Below are positions 53,101-64,000 of a DNA stretch of 64,000 nt, in pieces. Below the pieces are notes generated by a model. The model was not told the DNA's origin and made no database searches. It saw only the letters and a list, made by a program, of their open reading frames with translations. The stretch comes from Stramonita haemastoma (Eukaryota; Mollusca; Gastropoda; Neogastropoda; Muricidae): NCBI GenBank assembly GCA_030674155.1, contig CM060325.1, positions 48,681,941-48,745,940 of the forward strand, written 5' to 3'. The number at the start of each line of letters is the position of its first letter. Position 1 is the stretch's first letter. A program made the position numbers and the translations under genes.

Positions 53101-53233
53101 ACTAATGTGTGTATTTGTGGGTAAGTTTTTGCTGTGCTTTAGATAAAATGTTTAAAATTGTTCCCCTTATCATAGATTTTAGGACTCCTTTTATGCATGG
53201 ATCACACTTGTCAGAGATACGCTGTATACTTGC

Positions 53234-54115
53234 AGGACTCTTAATGTCTTAGATGAGGTGTTATGGAGATAATTATACTGTAAACTCATAGGACTCATAA
53301 TGTCGTAGATGAGGTGTTATGGAGGTAATTATACTGTAAACTCATAGGACTCTTGATGTCTTAGATGAGGTGTTATGGAGATAATTATACTGTAAACTCA
53401 TAGGACTCTTAATGTCTTAGATGAGGTGTTATGGAGGTAATTATACTGTAAACTAATAGGACTCTTGATGTCCTAGATAAGGTGTTATGGAGGTAATTAT
53501 ACTATAAACTCATAGGACTCTGTATGCACTGGGTTAGGTGTGCCAGAGGGACACTGTAAACCTGTAGGACTCTTTATTTTGCATTGGATTAAGTTTGCCA
53601 GAGGTGTATTGTAAATTTGAAGGACTATCTGTAAAAACTGCATTAGCTGTGCCAGGGTTACAGAGTAAACTTGCAGGCCTGTCTGTAAACATTGGACTAT
53701 GTGTGCTAGAAATAAAGTGTAAATTAAGTATAAACTTGTAGGCCTCTCTGTAAACATTGGATTATATGTGCTAGAAATAAACTGTAAATTAAGTGTAAAC
53801 TTATAGGACTGTCTGTAAACACTGGATTAGGTGTGCTAGAAATAAACTGTAAATTAAGTGTAAACTTGAAGGACTGTCTGTAAACACTGGATTAGGTGTG
53901 CTAAAAGTAAATAAGTAAACTTGAAGATTCTTAAACAGTTGTGGCTAGAAATAAACGTAATTAGTGAAACTATAGGACTATCTGTAACTGGATTACATGT
54001 GCTTCCAGAAATAAATTGTAAATTAAGTGTAAACTTATAGACTATCTGTAACTGGATTAGGTGTGCCAGAAATAAACTGTAAACTTGTAAGACTATCTCA
54101 GTAAAGACTGGCAGA
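53234..54115 (+). repeat. 56-bp satellite grading into 60-65-bp diverged units
   Basis: Units start with aggactc at 53234, 53290, 53346, 53402 and 53458, exactly 56 bp apart. They contain ttagatgaggtgttatggag and taattatactgtaaactcat. From about 53514 units of the type aggactgtctgtaaacactg plus gattaggtgtgctagaaata continue to 54115 with variable length. Confidence 0.94.
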
Positions 54116-54245
54116 AAAAAATTGAACATTTTGTTTTAACTCAAGTTGCTATTGATCTATAAACAGTTTTTTGGGGGGAGAGGAAGGAAATCATAATTGG
54201 TTTTGTAAAGAGGTACTAAAGGGAATAGCCTTCAGCGCCTGGGCT

Positions 54246-54605
54246 TTATCACAGTTCTTGATTAAGCCATTGATGCTGGGGGCAACAACAAAGTGAGAGG
54301 CTGTATGATCAGTGGCTTTCCCACTCATGGAATTCCACTTTACAGCTTAGTCTTTAATGATCGAGTATGACTCTCTGACTAGGAGGCTTGACTTGCACAG
54401 TCTTTATGTGCTGCAGCCCTGGGGCTAGTTAGCCTGTGGAGAACATCTCCAACGTTGACTGTCCTTATGCCCTCTTGGCCGAGAGAGTGGGGATGTACTG
54501 TGGGCAAGGCATCTCCACAATAGTCAAATTTCTACCCAGTTTCTGAAACAGCATCTGCCTCCTCTGCTGTTTTGGAGGTCATCATCGAACATAACGGACA
54601 AACAA
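54246..54605 (+). repeat. Dispersed 360-bp repeat H, copy 2
   Basis: It matches 4872-5232 end to end (cacagttcttgattaagcca, gtggctttcccactcatgga, ctctgactaggaggcttgac, cctctgctgttttggaggtc). Confidence 0.88.
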
Positions 54606-55735
54606 ACAACATACCTAAGGGAAACTGATGATAGGGAGGTGGGGGTAGGTTATGTGTGGCTAGGTTATTGGAAATAGAATTTAGAGGCCAGTAAATAAAA
54701 GAGTGGGCTTTTTTTTTTGCAGATATGGTTTATTTAGGGCTGATTCATTAGTTTATCTACTAGGTTCTTTTGTCAATTGGGAGAAAAGAGATGCGTATGG
54801 CTAGGTAGGTGTGTGGGAATAGAGAAAAAGCTTGCACATAAGATCAGGGTTTTCTCGCATGGTTTTACTTGGGGCTAATAAGTTCTATTTTTGTGCATCA
54901 GTTCAACTTGGGTTCTTTTGGAAACAGAAGCGATTTTTCAAATATACAGTAGGCTGGAAATTGCTGATTTTCAGAGCTGGAAAATTGTAATTAAACAATG
55001 GGGAAATGCAAGAAATAAACAAGAAGTTATAGTACCTTTGGGCTTGTTCCTTTGTTTATCTACTTACTTTTGGTTCTTTAAAAACACCCACAGCCTATTT
55101 GAAAAGAAAGGTAGGCTGCTGGAAACCACTGAGCTGATTTCAGAACTGGAAAATTGTCATAAAAAATCTAGTCAGACAGAAACAACCATGACCTATGATA
55201 AGATGGGTGATTTGTGATCTAAAGAAAATTTCCAAACCATTGTGTCAAAAGTCATGTACCATTGTGTCCATGTGCCATTGTGTCCACATGCATGCTTGCA
55301 TACAGGCTGACAAGCCAGCTGACAGCCCTTTTCCAGTTACTGATGTTGATTGCTAACACTAACTTTGACACTAACCTTTATTTTGTTAACCTCCCCCAAA
55401 TGTGGACACAAAAGGCAGCTGGGCATCATGATACAAGACGTGACACAGAAATGAACATTTTTTTGTTTCTTGCGTTTTTAGGTGTGGAGCAGTAGGGGGT
55501 GGGGGTTTAAGGAAAAAGGATGTTAGACAGAAGGGGTGGGATGGCTAGCTGTATGCTGGAAGGGATAAAAGAGCAGTAAAGGCAAGTTGTCTGTGTATGA
55601 GTGTGAGGGCAAGAATAGGGAATGGGCAACATGTTTATTTTTTTTTTTGTAAGAGAGGTGGGGGGAATATTTTAGCAAAATAAATACTGATTAAAATATA
55701 AAAAGATAGAGTTAAGGGGGAAATGCAGTTACCAA
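54606..55735. other. No recognised gene
   Basis: AT-rich sequence with a faint internal repetition (tttatctac...ggttctttt at 54753, 55057). An ORF at 54891-55217 (108 codons) overlaps this repetition and has no domain. Confidence 0.45.
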
Positions 55736-55738
55736 GAT

Positions 55739-55741
<3 letters not shown>

Positions 55742-55802
<61 letters not shown>
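55742..55802. repeat. (TG)n microsatellite
   Basis: A perfect TG array of about 30 units directly before the decayed reverse transcriptase. Confidence 0.97.
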
Positions 55803-55803
<1 letters not shown>

Positions 55804-55824
55804 GTGTGTGCACATGTGCATTAT

Positions 55825-56815
55825 CCTCTCTGCTGAATAAGAAGTCATCAGTTGGACTAAATGGTATTTCTAGTGATATTTTAAAACATCTACCAGAAAA
55901 CTGGATTGTCTTTTTACACAATTTTTTCCCAAAATGTTGGTTTTTAGAGGTGACGTGCCGAATATTTGGAGGCAATCAATTGTTGTACCAATTCTAAAGC
56001 AAGGGAAACCAAGGAATGATAAGAAAAGTTACAGACCGAGTGCTTTGACATCTCATGTCTGTAAACTAATGAAAAGAACTGTTTTAAGAAGATAAGTTCA
56101 TTTCTGTTGTAAAAACAATATTACACCAGTTAACCAAACAGGCTGTCAAAAAGGAAAATCATCAATTGATCATTTAGTCAAACCTACCACCCAAATCAAA
56201 TATCAATTTGCAAAGGGAAAACATATCCTTGCAACATTTGTTTTACATTAAAAAAGCGTATGATCAGGCATGGTATGCAAAATTATATATACAAATTAAA
56301 ACATATAGGACTGTTGGGACACATTTACCACCATATAAAAAGTTTCTTGAGTGGAAGAAGCATACAAGTATGGGTAGGGAATATGTATTCAAATTCAGAC
56401 CTAGAGCTACAGACAGGTCTACCTCAAGACTTGGCAGTAGCACCAATTCTATCTGATGTATTGTTACATGATCTACCCAAACAAGTTTCAAATGCAGAAG
56501 TCATTGCTCAGTATGCAGATGACATACGTATGTGGATGAATGTAACATGAAATGTGCAACCCCCAAAAGAGCTTTAAATCATTAAAGAAAAGTATATCAA
56601 ACAGAACATGACAAAGTAAATCGGTATATTTCAGAAAATAGTTAACATTATCCCAGATAAAACACACATTGTACTCTTTAATATTGGTAGTAATCCTTAT
56701 CATCTCCCAGAATTTAAATAAGAAAATGAAGTAATCAAATACCAGCAATCTATAAAATTCCATGGGGTTATCATTACTTCCAAACTCACAAGGGAATTTA
56801 CTCATTGAGTATATA
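55825..56815 (+). pseudogene. Decayed non-LTR reverse transcriptase
   Basis: With several frameshifts and stops, the plus strand reads through RT motifs in order. GLNGISSDILKHLPENW is near 55850, VVPILKQGKPRNDKKSYRP near 55980-56040 and SSIDHLVK near 56160. KKAYDQ-like sequence lies near 56250, TGLPQDLAVAPI near 56415 and the catalytic-box QYADDI near 56508-56525. The glycine-rich LPQG motif has become LPQD. The frame switches among all three plus frames. No endonuclease domain is visible, so this is a dead 5'-truncated copy. Confidence 0.88.
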
Positions 56816-56820
56816 CTTTA

Positions 56821-56823
<3 letters not shown>

Positions 56824-56917
<94 letters not shown>

Positions 56918-56996
56918 ATACTAACACACACACACACACACACTAACACACACACTCTCTCACACACACAACATCCTTCCCTCTCTCTCTCTCTCT

Positions 56997-57077
<81 letters not shown>
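56824..57077. repeat. (CA)n cluster
   Basis: Two long CA arrays (56824-56916, 57000-57077) separated by a CT-containing spacer. Confidence 0.97.
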
Positions 57078-57179
57078 CTTGTGCACATGCAGGCTTACTC
57101 AACTATCTTTTTTCCTTTGTATTATTTTGTAAGTACAGTTCACCAAGTTTCTCATGGCTAGATCTGTTATTTCCTTGTA

Positions 57180-57292
57180 TCATTCATTCAACTCAAACAA
57201 ACAAACACAGTTATATTCACCTCTATCTCCTCCTCCCCATGTCCCATCTGAAATCACTTTTTAGTGGATAGACGTTAAAACGAAGACACACA
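57180..57292 (+). mobile_element. LINE-like 3' end
   Basis: aaatcactttttagtggata, gacgttaaaacgaagacaca resembles 25229-25272 and, in layout, the other LINE end at 26835-26867. It may be the 3' end of the RT copy upstream, expanded by the CA repeats. Confidence 0.5.
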
Positions 57293-57384
57293 CCATTAGC
57301 AGTCAGTTCTGTCATGCAGTTTGCCATCGGCTTATCTCCACGGCTCATAGCTTACTGCCTCTGCCAATTCCATTGCATGCATAA

Positions 57385-57515
57385 TGACTATAGTGCTGGT
57401 GGGAACTGGTGACATTTACAAAACTGCATACACACGGGGACTGGATGTAAAAAAGCATATGATGGCTTATTCCATTATCCTTGATATAAAAGAATAAATA
57501 ATAAATAAATAAAAT
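57385..57515 (+). mobile_element. SINE family 1 tail A fragment
   Basis: ctggtgggaactggtgacat, catacacacggggactggat, atggcttattccattatcct, then (aataaat)n. Confidence 0.82.
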
Positions 57516-58865
57516 AGTCCCTGATCATGGGGCCCTATCAGGGCTGTCACTGTGTTGGGAAATAAAGCTCAGGTTCAGCTGTGTTACTGTTAGCAAATGA
57601 AAACATCAGCATTGAAGACGAGGAAGCAAAAAACAAACAAAAAACCAAAACCATCAGCATTGTAACAACTCTTCAGTCGTTTGTCATCTCAGGGCTTTGC
57701 CAGCCATACCAGCTACACATGGTAGTTAACATGAAAAATTAAATTTTGTGGTGGTGGTTCTTAAAACAAACAAAACCCCACAATAGGGATTATTTTTTCA
57801 CAAAGAAGTTGTCCATTCTCCCAGGATTTTTTTCCTGTTTAAAATGCCGCCTGTTGGGACAGTAGTGAAAAGGTTAATTTTTGAAACAGAAATCTGCAAA
57901 AAGAATGCTGTTCATGAGTTACATTGTAAATATCTCAACTCAGAGGCATATGTTTGATGGTTATCTGTACAAGTGTTCAGCTTCACAAACTGGTCAGTGC
58001 AACATTCTTCTGTTTCCACTTCTAAACTTTATCAGCTAAGGCACATTGTGTGTAAATTTCTCCATTATCGGTCTTGCTTATTTCCTCACAGATAATATTT
58101 TTCCTTGCATGCTTTGCATTTCATGGTTTGGAATATCCAATAGAAGTGTTTGGAAATCCTTTTTAACCGAAATGATAAAAAGTGTTTGGAAACCCTTTTT
58201 AACTGGAAATGATAAACTTTGTATAAATCTCAGTTTCTACTTTGGAATTAGGGCTGGACATTGTGCCAGGTCAGTTAGCAGTGAAAAGCCTGACAAGTAC
58301 CCCTGTGTGTTTGGTGCAGTTTTCTGTGTGTCATGTCGGTGATTTCTCAAATCATTATATGCTTAGGTGTTGAAGTAAGATTATTCAAAGAGAATGTGCA
58401 TTTTGATGTTAGAGAACAAAATGATCATGATTTAACAGTTTTTGTGTAACCGAGGAAAGCTTAGTCTTAATTATTTAAAAGAGCAAAGAAAAATATTCTT
58501 AGACACTTTCCACTCTCTGTGCACAAATCCGGGTATGCTGTATCCTGGCTTTTTCTAAGGTAGCCTTGTGTTCCTGGTGTTTCTGAATATTCCTTAATCT
58601 GCCATACTTGGTTTTGTATTGGACGGCTGTAGCTCTATGGCAGTGACATTTCATAGATTAAAAATCTAGATAATGAAAACGGTGTTGATAAAAAAAAAAA
58701 ATGGATGTGATGAAATCAGTCAGTGTATTGTGAAATTACAAATTTACATTTTAATTCAATTGAGTTCAGACACTGATCTCACAAACAGAGACATTCACAT
58801 GGGTTAGGAGCCATACATGAAAATACTAAGCAGAAAATTTGGATTGGGGCTGGTAGAAGACAGAA
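57516..58865. other. No recognised feature
   Basis: Unique AT-rich sequence. A 42-bp unit (gtgtttggaaatccttttta, accgaaatgataaa) is duplicated at about 58146-58213. The ORF at 58046-58342 has no domain. Confidence 0.5.
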
Positions 58866-58867
58866 AT

Positions 58868-59350
58868 TATGGGACTCTAAACTACCTCAGTCATATTTTG
58901 TATCAGTATTAATGGCATGATAAATTAAGGAAGATGACAGGAATGATGGACTCTAAACTACTAAAGTCATATTTTTATACATTGTATCTAGTGGTATGAC
59001 ATATTGAAGGTAGATACATAATGATAGATTCGAAACTAAACTACTTAAGTCATATTTTTATACATTGTATCTAGTGGTATGACATATTGAAGGTAGATAC
59101 ATAATGATAGACTCTAAACTAAACTACTACAGTCATATTTTTATACATTGTATCTAGTGGTATGACATATTGAAGGTAGACAACATAATGATAGACTCTA
59201 AACTAAACTACTAAAGTCATATTTTTAATCATAGTATCTAATGGCATGATGTGTTAAAGGTAGATGACATAATGATGTGCTCTAAACTACTAAAGTCATA
59301 TTTTTATTCATAGTATCTAATTTCATAATCAGTTATAGGTTTGATGACAG
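58868..59350 (+). repeat. 80-bp satellite, about 6 copies
   Basis: Units begin gactctaaactaaactacta and contain agtcatatttttatacattg and tatctagtggtatgacatat. They start near 58869, 58949, 59026, 59107, 59192 and 59277. Confidence 0.92.
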
Positions 59351-59580
59351 GAACAATATGTTTTTGAGATCCCTTTTTAGTTATGAATAGTATTTAATGG
59401 CAAAATATTGATAGATCACAGGTAGTCATAGTGTTATTTTAATGGCATAGTATTAACAGATGACAGGAATGACGCGTTTTTATTTGAGTGTATTTAATGG
59501 TATAATTATATAATATCGACGATAAAATATCAACGCAGGTCTATATGTTTATTTCTTTTACTCATCTTAAAAATGTTAGA

Positions 59581-59606
59581 GGGGGGGGGGGGGGGGGGGG
59601 GGGGGC
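59581..59606. repeat. G26 homopolymer
   Basis: An uninterrupted run of about 26 G between unique sequences. Confidence 0.97.
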
Positions 59607-59707
59607 AGACCCAGAGCAGTATCAGTTTGCTTTAGATATTTCTAACTACATTTTATTCCATGTCAGACTCTCAAGTGTAGTCCCCATATCCCTGGTCACA
59701 TATTTCT

Positions 59708-59953
59708 AACATCATCACCATCATCACCATCACCACCACCACCACCACCACCATCAACAACAACATCAACAATCCAAATGTAGTCCCCTTTCCATGTTCA
59801 CCCCTCCACCCCCCCACCCCTTCCCCCTAATCATCATTACCATCATCAGGAAAAGTGCAAGCATAATGCATCCTCCCCCTGTCACATGTCCCTATCATCA
59901 TCATGATCATCATCATGATCATCATCATGATCATCATCATGATCATCATCATG

Positions 59954-59984
<31 letters not shown>

Positions 59985-60558
59985 GTAACAATGTAGGTGT
60001 AGTCCCTCTCCCCTGCTCACCGCTTACCTGGTAACCCCCCCCCCCCCCCATCATCATCATCATCATCATCGTTGTCATGGTTGTCACCATCATCATCATC
60101 GTTGTCGTCATCATCATCATCGTTGTCATCATCATCGTTGTCATCATCATCATCATCACCATCATCATCATCATGAACAATGCAGATGTAGCCTCCTTCC
60201 CCCATTTACACACCCCTATGAGAATCACCATCATCATTGTCAATGTAGTGTGGCCCCTTTTTCCCTGGTCACTACTCCCCCCCCCCCCGAACCATTTGTC
60301 ACACAACTTTAACATCATCATTACCATCATCATCATCATCATCATCATCATATTCATATTCATATTCATCATCATTATGATTATCTATTTACGTGTGGTC
60401 CATTTCCCTTGGCCACACACTAGTAAAGTCATCATTAGTATCATCATCATTGAGTGTGGTCCATTTCCATTTGTCACCCCCCTCCCCCTGCCACCACCAT
60501 CATTTTCATTATGACATCAACAGTGCAAGTGTGGCACTTCCCTTGGTCACACATCCTT

Positions 60559-60611
<53 letters not shown>

Positions 60612-60654
60612 AATCATCAACAACATAAGTATGGCCCACTTCCCTTGGTCACAT

Positions 60655-60706
<52 letters not shown>

Positions 60707-60758
60707 CCACCACCATCAGTATGTTTCCCACTTCATTTGGTCACACATCCCTATCATT

Positions 60759-60811
<53 letters not shown>

Positions 60812-61208
60812 ATCTGTTTTGCCCACTTCATTTGGTCTCACATCCCTGTCATCGTCATCATCATCATCATCATCATGAACATCATGAGTGTGTTGCCCAC
60901 TTCATTTGGTCAAACATCCCTGTCATTATCATCATCATCATCATCATCGTCGTCATCATCATCAAAACATCATCATCAACATTATCATCATCACCATCAT
61001 CATCAATGTAATTTCATCCAACTTCCCTTGACACACCCCTGTCTATGGTCATCATCATCATCATCATTGTGTTTGCCCACTTCATTTGGCCACACATCCC
61101 CATATAAACATTGTCATCATCATCATCATCATCATCACCATCATCACCATCATCATCACCATCATTATTGTGTTGCCCACTTCATTTGGCCACTCATCCC
61201 CATATAAA

Positions 61209-61243
<35 letters not shown>

Positions 61244-61652
61244 CCATCATTATCATCATCACCATCATTGTGTTGCCCACTTCATTTGGCCACTCATCCC
61301 CATATAAACATTGTCATCATCATCATCATCATCATAATCATCATCACCATCATCATTATTGTGTTGCCCACTTCATTTGGCCACTATCCCCATATAAACA
61401 TTGTCATCATCATCATCATCATCATCACCATCATCATCACCATCATTATTGTGTTGCCCACTTCATTTGGCCACTCATCCCCATATAAACATTGTCATCA
61501 TCATCATCATCATCACCATCATTATTGTGTTGCCCACTTCATTTGGCCACACATCCCCATATAAGAATTGTCATCATCATCATAATCATCATCACCATCA
61601 TCATTATTGTGTTGCCCACTTCATTTGGCCACTCGTCCCCATATAAACATTG

Positions 61653-61694
<42 letters not shown>

Positions 61695-61761
61695 CCACCA
61701 TCATTATTGTGTTGCCCACTTCATTTGGCCACACATCCCCATATAAACGTTGTCATCATCA

Positions 61762-61810
<49 letters not shown>

Positions 61811-61860
61811 ATATTGTGTTGCTCACTTCATTTGGCCACTCATCCCCATATAAACATTGG

Positions 61861-61908
<48 letters not shown>

Positions 61909-61956
61909 TATTGTGTTGCCCACTTCATTTGGCCACACATCCCCATATAAACATTG

Positions 61957-61989
<33 letters not shown>

Positions 61990-62825
61990 CCATCATTATT
62001 GTGTTGCCCACTTCATTTGGCCACACATCCCCATATAAACATTGTCATCATCATCATCATCATCACCATCACATCACCATCATTATTGTGTTGCCCACTT
62101 CATTTGACACACATCCCCATATAAACATTGTCATCATCATCATCATCATCATCATCACTCATCATCATTGTGTTGCCCACTTCATTTGGCCACACATCCC
62201 CATATAAACATTGCCATCATCATCATCAATCATCATCATCATACTCATCATCATCATCATCACCATCACATCATTATATCACCATCACCATCATTATTGT
62301 GTTGCCCACTTCATTTGGCCACACATCCCCATATAAACATTGTCGCATCATCATCATCATCACCATCACCATCACCATCACCATCATTATTGTGTTGCCC
62401 ACTTCATTTGGCCACACATCCCCATATAAACATTGTCATCATCATCATCACCATCATCATCATCACCATCATTATTGTGTTGCCCACTTCATTTGGCCAA
62501 GATCCCCATAAACATCATCACCATCTCATCATCATCATCACCATCATATTGTGTTGCCCACTTCATTTGGTCATAGATCCCCATAAACATCATCACCATC
62601 ATCATCATCACCATCATTATTGTGTTGCCCACTTCATTTGGTCATAGATCCCCATAAAACTATCATCATCATCATCATCATCATCACCATCATATATTGT
62701 GTTGCCCACTTCATTTGGTCATCAGATCCCCTATAAACATCATCATCATCATCATCATCATATCATCATCATCATCATCATCATCATGCCACTCATTACC
62801 ACACACCACCATTACCATATCATCA

Positions 62826-62864
<39 letters not shown>

Positions 62865-64000
62865 GCATAGTGTGACCCACTACCCATTTGTCCACACACT
62901 CCCCCCAATTCATCATCATATATCTCACACACACATTCATATTGTGTTGCCCACTTCATTTGCCACACATCCCCTTAACATGTCGTCATCATCATCGATC
63001 ATCATCGCATCATCATCATCGCCATCAATCATCATCGCCATCATCATCATCCGCCATTCATCATCATCATCATCATCATCATCATTCATTGTGTGTGCCC
63101 ATTCATTTTTGTCATCACCACCCCATAAACATATCATCATCTATCATCATCAACAATCAAATGTGATCAGTTCATTGGTCAACATCCCAAATCATCATCA
63201 TCACATCATCATCATCACCTCATATGTTCATCCACTCATTTTGGTCTAGCCCCAAACTCCATCTAGTCACACTACCTATCATTATCATCATTATGTGTTG
63301 GCCACTTCACTTTGTCACACATTCCATAACATATCATCATCATCATACCATCCATCATCATCATCACTCATCATTTGCATATCATCATCATCTCAATGAT
63401 GTGTAGTTCCATATCCCATTGTCGCACATCCCTATCATCATCATCACATATCATATGTCATCATTCACTATTGCTCACCCACACCCCACCATATAATCAT
63501 CATCATCATCATCGCATCATCGATCATCATTCCCATAATCATCACCACCACCACCATTATAATCATCATCATCACATCATCATCTCAATCATTCACCAAA
63601 TTCATGCACACCACCATCATCATCATTATAATCATCATCATCATCTATCATCATATCAGTTCATTGGCCATTCATTTGTGTCACATCCCGTCCCTTCAAA
63701 TCATCATCATATGACATCATACAAATCAATGGGGCCCACTTCATTAGGTCACACATCATCATCATCATCCATCATCATCATATCATCATACAATGTATTG
63801 TAAGTTCATTTCCCTTGGTCACACAACCCTATCACTCATCATCACATCATCATCATCCATTCATCATCATCAATCCATATCAACCATTCATCATTCATCA
63901 TCATCACCATCAATCATCATCTTCCATCATCATCATCATCATCTATCACGCATCATTCATGTGTGGTCCAATTCATTTGTCATCCCCACCCCCTTCAAAT
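59708..64000 (+). repeat. Composite (ATC)n / 46-bp spacer array, continues beyond window
   Basis: A spacer of about 46 bp (ttgtgttgcccacttcattt, ggccacacatccccatataa, acattg) alternates with (TCA)n tracts of 5-20 units. At least 20 copies of gcccacttcatttgg are countable from 60822 to 62960, with units of 70-130 bp. Both edges (59708-60800 and 63000-64000) hold diverged spacers (ggtcacacatccct, cattggtcac). There is no ORF other than His/Ile/Ser runs. Confidence 0.95.

Noticed and set aside
54891..55217. 108-codon ORF
   Set aside because: No domain, AT-rich composition like the flanks, and it lies over weak internal repetition. No splice context was seen.
60822..62960. CRISPR-like repeat-spacer pattern
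   Set aside because: Here the variable part is an (ATC)n microsatellite, not unique spacers. It is a composite satellite.
59794..63803. Many His-, Ile-, Ser- or Met/Asp-rich ORFs
   Set aside because: They are reading frames of (ATC)n/(GAT)n, open by composition.

Overview
This is a eukaryotic, repeat-dominated window, most likely from a lophotrochozoan animal and probably a mollusc. The organism call is inference: it rests on the look of the two recognisable animal genes, their intron-rich structure, and several tRNA-headed SINE families with exchangeable 3' ends. No prokaryotic, plasmid or viral gene set is present. Protein-coding sequence that I can support adds up to only about 2 kb.

Layout: (1) 1-7685, plus strand: the 3' half of a casein kinase II catalytic subunit (CK2 alpha) gene. 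Four clear exons (1564-1665, 3028-3128, 3925-4073, 5301-5379) and a terminal coding exon (7588/7594-7685) are separated by introns full of SINE pieces and a piggyBac-like MITE. The donor end of exon 1564-1665 is part of a 137-bp tandem triplication. (2) 7.7-25.5 kb: no recognisable gene apart from possible 3' UTR. It holds SINEs, a 976-bp TIR element, a degenerate satellite, a 26-bp minisatellite and LINE scraps. (3) 25538-33134, minus strand: a complete six-exon gene for the ENTR1 (SDCCAG3) endosomal-trafficking regulator, 470 codons with every splice phase consistent. CK2 alpha and ENTR1 are therefore convergent. (4) 33.1-46 kb: intergenic or intronic sequence with nested SINE and LINE insertions. 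It holds a promoter-like region and short first exon at 40.6-40.9 kb and an exon-like stretch at 45.59 kb, which together might belong to a PAXX/XRCC4-fold gene (speculative). (5) 46.4-49.1 kb: a local segmental triplication. (6) 49.5-57.3 kb: long CT/CA/CTGT simple repeats, a GC-palindrome repeat, a 56-bp satellite and a decayed non-LTR reverse transcriptase. (7) 58.9-64 kb: an 80-bp satellite, then more than 4 kb of a composite (ATC)n/46-bp array that runs off the window end.

The two solid genes are housekeeping genes (an acidophilic Ser/Thr kinase and an endosomal/cytokinesis regulator). Nothing in the sequence says they form a system. The unusual content is structural: splice-donor duplication, SINE families sharing tails, nested insertions, and a composite satellite. 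I found no convincing new multi-gene system.
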